Below, one piece after another: positions 6,202 to 11,616 of a stretch of 11,616 nt of DNA (position 1 is the stretch's first letter; every line of letters begins with the position of its first letter). Made by a program: the position numbers and the translations under genes. The notes below the pieces were generated by a model, which was not told the DNA's origin, searched no databases, and saw only the letters and a program-made list of their open reading frames with translations. Source of the stretch: Chloroflexota bacterium (GTDB lineage Bacteria > Chloroflexota > Chloroflexia > Thermomicrobiales > UBA6265); assembly GCA_023415845.1 (NCBI GenBank), contig JAEZJB010000394.1:1-11616 (forward strand), in the 5' to 3' direction.

Positions 6202-6208
6202 AAGGAAG
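6202..6208 (+). promoter_or_regulatory. Ribosome binding site deciding the GTG 6214 start
   Basis: AAGGAAG ends 5 nt before GTG 6214. An in-frame GTG at 6208 overlaps this site, so 6214 is the more plausible start. Confidence 0.6.
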
Positions 6209-6213
6209 TGTCC

Positions 6214-7902
6214 GTGGACAAAGGCTCTCGGAATATTTGGGACCTTTCACAACTCGAACGGCTCTGGACCGCGCGTGGCCTCGATCGCCGTGACCTCTTC
6301 AAGCTGGTGGGTGCTGGCGCGGGAATGACCGCCCTCACCACGCTGGTGACGGCACCGGGATCGGCTGTGGCGCAGGACGCTGCCTCGCAGGTCACCATCG
6401 AATGGACCAAGCCGCGTACCCTCGGACCCCTGTTCTCCACCGCTGGCTACGAGCAGCAGGTCGAGCGGGCCATTTTCGGCACGCTCGTGACCATGAACAA
6501 CGTGCTCGAAGCGATTCCGGACATGACCACGTCGATCGACGTTTCGGATGACGCGACAGAGTACACCTTCCACCTTAACGAAGGCGCGACCTTCAGTGAC
6601 GGTACGCCGCTGACCTCGGCCGATGTGCTCTTTACCATCGAGCGCGCCGTGGACACCCGCACCGCTTCGTTCTGGAAGGGCCGGTTCATGGGCCTGGAGG
6701 GTGCTGCGGAGTATGCCGACCAGCAGGCCGACAGCATCAGCGGTCTCACCGCGCCCGATGACTACACCGTGGTCATGAAGCTCTCGTCGCCGGACTCGGC
6801 CTTCCTGCCGATCCTCGCCGACTTCTCGGGACTCGGCATCCTGCCGAAGCACATCCTCGAAGGTGTCGCCCCGGAAGCCCTGATCGAAGATCCGTTCAAC
6901 CTCGCCCCCACGGTTGGCGCTGGTCCATACAAGTTCGTGACCTACGAAACCGACCAGTACCTCGAACTCGAAGCCAACCCCACGTTCTGGGGCGACGCTC
7001 CGGCCGTGCAGAAGATCTTCATGCGCATCCTGCTGCCGGACGTGGCGGTGGCGGAACTCGAAGCCGGCACGGTTGATGTGATCTCGGTGTCGATCGATGA
7101 CATGGAGCGGCTTTCGGCCAACCCGAACCTGACGATCGTCTCGATCGAAAGCCCGTCGCTGGACTCGATCTCGGTCAATCTCGATCGCGAGTACTTCCAG
7201 GACGTTCGGGTGCGGCAGGCCATGCAGATGGCGATCGACCGCGAGAACATCGCCGCCAACCTCTACCAGGGGCAGGCGATCGTCCGCAACAGCCCGATCT
7301 TCGGCCCGGCCTGGATGGGCGTGCCCGAGGGGCTGAACGAATACCCGTTCGATCCGGAAGGCGCCAAGGCACTGCTCGCGGAAGCTGGTTGGGACCCCAA
7401 CCAGGAAGTCGAAATGATGTACAGCGCGGGTGGCACCTCGACCTTCAACGCGATGGTCGCCGTCATCCAGCAGCAATGGGCCGACGTTGGCATCAAGTGC
7501 AACCTGCTCCAGCTGGATTCGGCCGAGCTGGTCCGCAAGCTGGTCACCGAGCCCGACTACGACCTCTACATCGGTGGCGGTGGAGTCTACGGCGCCGAGC
7601 CGAGCATCAGCGCCAAGTACTACCTCAGCGACAACTTCACCCCGGGTGGCGCGAACAACGTGCACTACTCGAATCCGGAGATCGACGAGCTCTACGCCCA
7701 GGGACGCGCAGTCGCGACCCCGGAAGAGCGCAAGGCGATTTACACCCAGATCGCCCAGATTCTCAACAACGATCTCCCGTCGATCTTCCTGTGGTCGCCG
7801 AACACCAACTTCGCGGTCAACAACCGCCTGCTTGGGTTCGAGGCCCCGGCCTATGTAGCCAACCGGCTGTGGAATGCCGAGGACTGGTCGGTCGAAGGCT
7901 AG
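6214..7902 (+). CDS. ABC transporter substrate-binding protein, family 5 (dipeptide/oligopeptide type)
   Basis: A 562-residue extracytoplasmic solute receptor of the SBP_bac_5 family (usual length 500-600). The N-terminus has a twin-arginine-like signal: LDRRDLFKLV (R25, R26), a hydrophobic stretch GAGAGMTALTTLV, and a probable cleavage site AVA|QDA after residue 53. There is no lipobox cysteine. The mature protein shows FSDGTPLTSADVLFTIER (about 127-144), the hallmark strand of the family, then AGPYKF, VRQAMQMAIDRENI and a long C-terminal lobe with NPEIDELYAQGR. It should bind a peptide, or another ligand of this family such as an opine, nickel chelate or sugar, outside the membrane and deliver it to the two permeases downstream. 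The ligand cannot be read. Start GTG 6214 with AAGGAAG. The 86-nt gap to the permease contains a hairpin, a common way to make more receptor than permease. Confidence 0.92.
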   Translation: MDKGSRNIWDLSQLERLWTARGLDRRDLFKLVGAGAGMTALTTLVTAPGSAVAQDAASQVTIEWTKPRTLGPLFSTAGYEQQVERAIFGTLVTMNNVLEAIPDMTTSIDVSDDATEYTFHLNEGATFSDGTPLTSADVLFTIERAVDTRTASFWKGRFMGLEGAAEYADQQADSISGLTAPDDYTVVMKLSSPDSAFLPILADFSGLGILPKHILEGVAPEALIEDPFNLAPTVGAGPYKFVTYETDQYLELEANPTFWGDAPAVQKIFMRILLPDVAVAELEAGTVDVISVSIDDMERLSANPNLTIVSIESPSLDSISVNLDREYFQDVRVRQAMQMAIDRENIAANLYQGQAIVRNSPIFGPAWMGVPEGLNEYPFDPEGAKALLAEAGWDPNQEVEMMYSAGGTSTFNAMVAVIQQQWADVGIKCNLLQLDSAELVRKLVTEPDYDLYIGGGGVYGAEPSISAKYYLSDNFTPGGANNVHYSNPEIDELYAQGRAVATPEERKAIYTQIAQILNNDLPSIFLWSPNTNFAVNNRLLGFEAPAYVANRLWNAEDWSVEG

Positions 7903-7920
7903 GGTAACCCCAGGTGTTAA

Positions 7921-7960
7921 AGTGAGCCGGCGGTACACATCCGTGCGCCGCCGGTTCACT
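7921..7960 (+). promoter_or_regulatory. Intercistronic 13-bp hairpin between receptor and permease genes
   Basis: Arms 7921-7933 and 7948-7960 pair along 13 bp with one G-U, around a 14-nt loop. It sits 18 nt after the receptor stop and 14 nt before the permease ribosome binding site. No U-tract follows, so it is probably an mRNA stabiliser or partial attenuator rather than a full terminator. Confidence 0.55.
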
Positions 7961-7974
7961 GGCGTGTTCAGGCT

Positions 7975-7980
7975 GGAGGA
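7975..7980 (+). promoter_or_regulatory. Ribosome binding site of the first permease
   Basis: GGAGGA lies 8 nt before GTG 7989. An ATG at 7982 is out of frame with the permease and too close to this site, so GTG 7989 is the start. Confidence 0.75.
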
Positions 7981-7988
7981 AATGCGGA

Positions 7989-8951
7989 GTGGGACGATAT
8001 CTCCTCCGGCGGTTGATGATCAGTGTTCCGGTGTTGCTCGGAATCACGGTCGCCATGTTCATCATCATCAATCTCTCGCCTGGTGACCCGGTGACGGCAC
8101 TGCTCAATCCCGAGCAGATGGCGAACATGGGCCCGGAGTGGGTGGAGGCGCAGAAGGAATCGTTGGGCTTGAACGATCCGGCGCCCGTACGGTACATGAA
8201 GTGGCTCGGCCAGACCCTGCAGGGCAACCTCGGGTACTCCTCCGCCGACCGAATGCCCGTGATCGAGAAAATCGGCGAGCGCATTCTGCCGACCCTGCGC
8301 CTGATGAGTGTCGTGATCGCCGTTTCGGTGGCGGTCGGGGTGCCGCTGGGCGTCATCTCGGCCCTCAAGCAGTATTCCTGGATCGACTACCTGCTGACGG
8401 TGCTCGGGTTCCTGGCGGTCTCGATTCCCGGGTTCTTCCTGGCATTGGTGTTGATTTACGTCTTTGCCTTGAAACTCGACTGGTTGCCCGCCACCGGCAT
8501 GTATACGGTGGGGCAGCCGCGCTCGTTCGTGGATTCGATTTCCCACCTGATCCTGCCGGCAACCGTGCTGGGCCTCAGCCAGGCAGCGCCGATCATCCGC
8601 TACACCCGCGCCAGCCTGCTGGACACGATCAAGCAGGACTATGTGACCACGGCCCGGGCGAAGGGACTTGGTGAGAAGCGGATCATCGTGGGGCACGCCC
8701 TGCGCAATGCCCTGATCCCGATCGTGACGATTGTGGCCCTGCAGATTCCGGGCCTGCTCAGTGGCACGGTCATCATCGAGCAGGTCTTTGCCTGGCCCGG
8801 GATGGGGAGCCTCGCCATTGCCGCCGTGCAGGGACGCGACTACAACACGCTGATGGGCATCAACCTGATTGCAGCGATCATGATCCTGCTCAGTAACCTG
8901 TTGGCCGATGTGGTCTATGCCTTCATCGACCCAAGGATCAAGTACGGATGA
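7989..8951 (+). CDS. ABC transporter permease, DppB/OppB type
   Basis: A 320-residue inner-membrane permease. It opens with GRYLLRRLMISVPVLLGITVAMFIIINLSPGDP (residues 2-34), the typical first helix and PGDP turn of DppB proteins. Then comes a large external loop with LGLNDP and GNLGYS, and five further hydrophobic segments (about 101-125, 133-160, 187-205, 242-265, 290-312). The cytoplasmic EAA loop is DYVTTARAKGLGEKRIIVGHALRNALIP (about 217-244), which docks onto the ATPase. It forms the translocation channel with the next gene's product. GTG start with GGAGGA. Its TGA overlaps the next ATG, so the two are translationally coupled. Confidence 0.92.
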   Translation: MGRYLLRRLMISVPVLLGITVAMFIIINLSPGDPVTALLNPEQMANMGPEWVEAQKESLGLNDPAPVRYMKWLGQTLQGNLGYSSADRMPVIEKIGERILPTLRLMSVVIAVSVAVGVPLGVISALKQYSWIDYLLTVLGFLAVSIPGFFLALVLIYVFALKLDWLPATGMYTVGQPRSFVDSISHLILPATVLGLSQAAPIIRYTRASLLDTIKQDYVTTARAKGLGEKRIIVGHALRNALIPIVTIVALQIPGLLSGTVIIEQVFAWPGMGSLAIAAVQGRDYNTLMGINLIAAIMILLSNLLADVVYAFIDPRIKYG

Positions 8952-9844
8952 GTGCGACAGCCCTGACCCCTGCCGCTGCAGCCGCCCTGGCCGCGACCGA
9001 GCGACGGCCACCGTCGTTCTGGCAGCGATTCCGCCGTCACCGCCTGGCCGTGGTCGGCCTGGTGGTGCTGGCCATCATCGCCGTTGCGTCGATTCTCGCG
9101 CCGCTGATCGTCAACCATCCGCCGAACGCGGTGGATCTTTCGGCCTATCGAACGGCCCCCAGTTCCGACCACTGGTTTGGCACCGACTCGGCCGGCCGGG
9201 ATGTGTTCAGCCGGCTGCTCTATGCCGGACGTGTCTCGCTGGCCGTGGGTGGGGTGGCAGTCGGCATCTACGTGGTGATCGGTACCCTGTTGGGTGGCAT
9301 CGCCGGCTACTTCGGTGGCTGGGCCGACAACCTGATCATGCGCATTGCCGACATGGTGCTCTCGTTCCCCAGCATCATCGTGATCATCACAATCGTGTCG
9401 CTGGTTGGCCCGAGCATCATCAACGTGATGCTGGTGATTGGCCTGATGGGGTGGCCGCCGATTGCCCGCCTGGTGCGCGGCGAATTCCTGACCCTGCGCG
9501 AGCGGGAATTCGTCCAGGCATCGATCTCGATCGGAGCGACCAGCCCGCGGATCATCACCCGTCAGATCCTGCCGAATGCCCTGACCCCGGTGATCGTCAA
9601 CGCGACGTTCGGGATGGCCAGCGCGATCCTGCTGGAGGCCGGATTGAGCTTCCTCGGACTCGGCGTGCAGCCACCGACCGCGAGCTGGGGCAACATGCTG
9701 ATCGGGGCCCAGTCGATCACGGTGCTGGAGCAGATGCCCTGGCTGTGGGTGCCGCCCGGCCTGATGATCGTGCTGGCGGTGCTGTGCATCAACTTCGTGG
9801 GCGATGGCCTGCGTGACGCGCTCGATCCGCGATCCCGGCGATAA
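8948..9844 (+). CDS. ABC transporter permease, DppC/OppC type
   Basis: A 298-residue partner permease starting inside the previous stop (ATGA). After an Ala-rich cytosolic tail comes FWQRFRRHRLAVVGLVVLAIIAV (24-46), the typical DppC first segment. Then come HWFGTDSAGRDVFSRLLYAGRVSL (75-98), the diagnostic FGTDxxGRDxxSR motif, and further membrane helices. The EAA loop is REFVQASISIGATSPRIITRQILPNAL (about 186-212). SFLGLGVQPPTASWG (234-248) and the C-terminal NFVGDGLRDALDPR (282-295) are also family signatures. No ABC ATPase gene (DppD/DppF) follows; the next gene is a methyltransferase after a probable terminator. The importer must use ATPases encoded elsewhere, possibly shared between several importers (inference). 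Confidence 0.92.
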   Translation: MSATALTPAAAAALAATERRPPSFWQRFRRHRLAVVGLVVLAIIAVASILAPLIVNHPPNAVDLSAYRTAPSSDHWFGTDSAGRDVFSRLLYAGRVSLAVGGVAVGIYVVIGTLLGGIAGYFGGWADNLIMRIADMVLSFPSIIVIITIVSLVGPSIINVMLVIGLMGWPPIARLVRGEFLTLREREFVQASISIGATSPRIITRQILPNALTPVIVNATFGMASAILLEAGLSFLGLGVQPPTASWGNMLIGAQSITVLEQMPWLWVPPGLMIVLAVLCINFVGDGLRDALDPRSRR

Positions 9845-9881
9845 AGGTCACCGCTTTCGCCGGTGTCACCGACATCAACGT

Positions 9882-9931
9882 TGCATCCAACCGTGCCCGG
9901 GAATCCATCGCGATTATCCGGGCACGATGCA
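9882..9931 (+). terminator. Probable terminator of the ABC importer operon
   Basis: A 9-bp perfect GC-rich stem (9892-9900 with 9918-9926) is extended by TGCAT/ATGCA (9882-9886 with 9927-9931) across a one-sided 5-nt internal loop. A modest T-rich tail ATTCTTCC follows. It lies 37 nt after the permease stop. Confidence 0.5.
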
Positions 9932-9968
9932 TTCTTCCTGACGGAGCCGGAAAGGAACGAGCGTCGAG

Positions 9969-10700
9969 ATGACCGAACCCGCCACCAATTACCAGCACCT
10001 GGCCGCCGACTACGCGCGGCACCGGCGAGTCCATCCCGGTGTCGTCGAGCAACTCCTGCAGGCCATCCGGCAGCACGATGCGGCCGACATCCTCGACGTG
10101 GGATGTGGATCGGGCAACTACCTGGCGGTGCTGGTCGACTTGACCCGTGCCCGGGTGGTGGGGATCGATCCTTCGGCGGCGATGCTCGACGAGTTGGCGC
10201 AGCGTTTGCCCGCGGCGGAAACGCGGGTCGCCCCAGCCGAGGCGATTCCGTATCCCGACGCGTCGTTCGACCTGCTCTACTCGGTTGATGTCATCCACCA
10301 CGTCAGGGACCGGGACGCCTGGTTCCGGGAGGCTCGGCGCGTGCTGCGGCCAGGAGGACTGGTAGTCATGGTCACCGACTCGCCCACCGACCTGGCGCGA
10401 CGGGTGCCGCTGACGTCGCACTTCCCGGAGACGCTGGCCCACGAGCGCAGCCGGTATCCCGATATCGAGACCCTGCAGGCTGAGATGACCGCTGCCGGGT
10501 TTGGTGACCTTCGCCTCGATCACGTGGAGCTCAGTTACCCGCTGACCGACATCTCGGCCTATCGAAACAGGGCCTACTCGGCCCTGCACCTGATCGACGC
10601 CGACGCCCACGCCGCCGGGATGGCCCGGCTCGAAGCCGATCTGGAGCGTGGCCCGATCGAGGCCACCTCGCTCTACACCCTGGTCTGGGGTACTGCCTGA
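9969..10700 (+). CDS. Class I SAM-dependent methyltransferase
   Basis: A 243-residue protein with a Rossmann methyltransferase core of the Methyltransf_11/25 (UbiE-like) type. Motif I is ADILDVGCGSGNYL (39-52). The acidic residue that holds the SAM ribose is D67 in VVGIDPS. Motif II is around IPYPDASFDLLYSVDVIHHV (93-112). The post-motif is VLRPGGLVVMVTDS (125-138). The C-terminal part (about 150-243) is a lid of unknown specificity. It transfers a methyl group from SAM to an unidentified small molecule or macromolecule in the cytoplasm. The start is ATG 9969 with AAAGGA about 12 nt upstream, a slightly long spacing. It looks like a single-gene unit between the ABC operon terminator and the next gene. 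Confidence 0.88.
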   Translation: MTEPATNYQHLAADYARHRRVHPGVVEQLLQAIRQHDAADILDVGCGSGNYLAVLVDLTRARVVGIDPSAAMLDELAQRLPAAETRVAPAEAIPYPDASFDLLYSVDVIHHVRDRDAWFREARRVLRPGGLVVMVTDSPTDLARRVPLTSHFPETLAHERSRYPDIETLQAEMTAAGFGDLRLDHVELSYPLTDISAYRNRAYSALHLIDADAHAAGMARLEADLERGPIEATSLYTLVWGTA

Positions 10701-10835
10701 CGCATGGTGCTGGCCCACCACCGGCCGGGATGACGTGAGAAGCGGTAGGTGATGGCTGGCAGATCGGCGCAACCAGCAAGAAGCCTGCCCGTGGCCTCGC
10801 ACCGTATCGTTCAGCCAGCGACCGATGATTCCACC

Positions 10836-10843
10836 GGAAAGGA
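10836..10843 (+). promoter_or_regulatory. Ribosome binding site deciding the DUF1801 GTG start
   Basis: GGAAAGGA lies 7 nt before GTG 10851. The frame is open back to 10749, but the added residues are not family-like, so GTG 10851 is preferred. Confidence 0.65.
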
Positions 10844-10850
10844 CAGCCCT

Positions 10851-11189
10851 GTGTCGACGGATGTTGCCGATTTTATCGCCGCCATTCCCCAGCCGTGGCA
10901 GGTTGAGCTTGCCTCCTCGCTGCGGGAGCTGGTGTTTCGCACCATTCCCGACGCCACCGAGCGCATTCAGTACAAGCAGCCGCACTTCCTGAAGAACGGC
11001 AAGTATGCGGCCGTGATCAGCCCGGCCAAGGCGCACCTGTCGTTCACGGTGTTCAACACCGAGGATCTCGCCAAGCCGGAAGGATTCGAGGGGCCACCGC
11101 AACGCGCGGTCCTCAAGATCAGGGAAGGCGCGCCGGTGGACTTTGCACAACTCGAATCCCTCCTCGCCCAGGCTTCGGCAGGCCTGTAG
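10851..11189 (+). CDS. DUF1801 (YdhG-like) domain protein
   Basis: A 112-residue small cytoplasmic protein. It starts VADFIAAIPQPWQVELASSLRELVFRTIPDATERIQYKQPHF (about 5-46), which is the DUF1801/YdhG pattern: a helical first half, then a Tyr-Lys/Arg-x-Pro-x-Phe segment. YAAVISPAKAHLSFTVFN and RAVLKIREGAPVDFAQLESLLAQA follow, the usual second half ending in a Lys-Ile-Arg strand and a last helix. Family function is uncertain; members are small proteins distantly related to the frataxin-like/YdeI fold. Length is typical. No clear operon partner; the methyltransferase upstream is 150 nt away. A weak 5-bp hairpin (10705-10720) lies between them. Confidence 0.82.
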   Translation: MSTDVADFIAAIPQPWQVELASSLRELVFRTIPDATERIQYKQPHFLKNGKYAAVISPAKAHLSFTVFNTEDLAKPEGFEGPPQRAVLKIREGAPVDFAQLESLLAQASAGL

Positions 11190-11238
11190 CGATTTCCTCC
11201 CGCCAGCCTTTGGCATCGGATCTGTGTTATCGCGAGCG

Positions 11239-11616
11239 TCAGGGTTGAGCGTAGGTCGCCTGCGACCAGATTACCTGCCAGCGGCCTTCGCGCCGGATGT
11301 AGATATCGGTGTGCCAGTACGTCCCTTCCGGTCCTGTCACGCCATCGACGGTGATCTGGATTCTCGACTGATAGCGCAACGCCGCGAGGTCGCCGGTGCA
11401 ATGAACGGTGATGTCGGAGATGGGCGCAAAGACCTGATAGTGGATGCGGCCAGACTCCAGGGCGCCAAGGTAGTCGTCTTTGGAGAGTGACACGCCCATT
11501 GGGTTGATGAGCTGGAAGTTCTCGGCATGCAATGGGCCAGCCGTTGCCATGTCAACCGCCACAAGAGCACGAAGTCGCTGCTCCTCCAGGGCTCGAAGGG
11601 TGGCTGCGTCGTTCAT
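11239..11616 (-). CDS. NTF2-like protein (DUF4440/SnoaL-type), may extend beyond the edge
   Basis: A 125-residue protein that starts with ATG at the very last bases of the window, so an earlier start outside the window cannot be ruled out. It opens LRALEEQRLRALVAVDMATAGPLHAENFQLINPMG (about 7-41), the helical cap and first strand of the NTF2-like cone fold. Beta strands follow: YQVFAPISDITVHCTGDLAALRYQSRIQITV, and YWHTDIYIRREGRWQVIWSQATYAQP at the C-terminus. The WHTD...REGRWQVIWSQAT end is characteristic of DUF4440 nuclear-transport-factor-2-family proteins. These may be small enzymes or ligand-binding proteins; no catalytic set is certain here. It is convergent with the DUF1801 gene, with a 49-nt gap in which I see no strong hairpin. 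Confidence 0.82.
   Translation of the reverse strand: MNDAATLRALEEQRLRALVAVDMATAGPLHAENFQLINPMGVSLSKDDYLGALESGRIHYQVFAPISDITVHCTGDLAALRYQSRIQITVDGVTGPEGTYWHTDIYIRREGRWQVIWSQATYAQP

Larger units (their letters stand above)
5858..6213. other. Intergenic divergent regulatory region (hydrolase / ABC operon)
   Basis: A 356-nt non-coding stretch, locally AT-rich around 5920-5970. It carries a dyad at 5993-6007, a direct repeat GATTGGCCTG (5972-5981 and 6050-6059), a small hairpin at 6023-6041 (GGTGGC/GCCACC), a promoter at 6114-6142 and a leader hairpin at 6162-6186. On the minus strand TATGAT (5929-5924) is a possible -10 for the hydrolase, but no good -35 was seen at the right distance. Confidence 0.5.

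Noticed and set aside
5858..6250. N-terminal extension of the hydrolase frame
   Set aside because: It would cross the ABC operon promoter and leader. A strong ribosome binding site and a family-typical N-terminus support ATG 5857.
6247..7959. 570-residue antisense open frame covering nearly the whole substrate-binding protein gene
   Set aside because: The sense frame has a clear family match and signal peptide. The antisense product is Arg/Gly/Val/Asp-rich without any domain, as expected from codon bias in GC-rich DNA.
9789..11216. 475-residue antisense open frame across the methyltransferase and DUF1801 genes
   Set aside because: It spans two recognisable sense genes and their gap, has low-complexity composition and shows no family motif.
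1..11616. tRNA genes, CRISPR arrays, insertion sequences and toxin-antitoxin or defence genes
   Set aside because: I looked for TTCGA-type tRNA loops in gaps, regularly spaced repeats, transposase motifs and known small defence modules and saw none.

Overview
The window is GC-rich chromosomal DNA from a bacterium, with dense, mostly short intergenic gaps and strong G/C bias at third codon positions. That bias explains the many long but meaningless antisense reading frames. Several genes use GTG starts. The substrate-binding protein has a twin-arginine-like signal and no lipobox, and many gene ends carry GC-rich hairpins without a U-tract. Together with the flavour of the proteins this suggests a Chloroflexota/Thermomicrobia-like or actinobacteria-like organism. 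This is an inference from style, not a phylogenetic result. No tRNA, rRNA, CRISPR array, insertion sequence or phage gene was seen.

Layout: (1) At the left edge, on the minus strand, is the N-terminal part of a multi-span GT-C-type glycosyltransferase that runs off the window. (2) Divergent from it is a two-gene redox unit, a peroxiredoxin overlapping by 4 nt with a DsbA-like CPYC thioredoxin-fold protein. It ends in a strong hairpin shared with a convergent gene. (3) That convergent gene is a SPOUT-family (TrmH/RlmB-like) RNA 2'-O-methyltransferase. (4) A 355-nt gap separates it from a divergent YafY/WYL-type transcriptional regulator, followed by a VOC (glyoxalase-fold) gene with a large hairpin just upstream. 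(5) Another hairpin separates the VOC gene from a convergent alpha/beta hydrolase of the non-haem chloroperoxidase/perhydrolase type. (6) A 356-nt divergent regulatory region holds a good sigma70-like promoter and several dyads. (7) It drives a dipeptide/oligopeptide-type ABC importer operon: substrate-binding protein, a hairpin, then two permeases overlapping by 4 nt. No ATPase genes follow. (8) After a probable terminator come a class I SAM-dependent methyltransferase, a DUF1801 protein, and a convergent NTF2-like (DUF4440/SnoaL-type) protein that reaches the right edge.

How they work together: the clearest functional units are the peroxiredoxin/DsbA-like pair (probable thiol-peroxide metabolism), the WYL regulator/VOC pair (probable regulator and target) and the ABC importer (peptide or similar solute uptake, with the ATPases presumably encoded elsewhere). 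The remaining genes look like independent single-gene units. I found no convincing new multi-gene defence or mobile system. The most testable ideas are the single-cysteine peroxiredoxin with its overlapping CPYC partner, and the structured non-coding elements around the ABC operon and the WYL/VOC pair.
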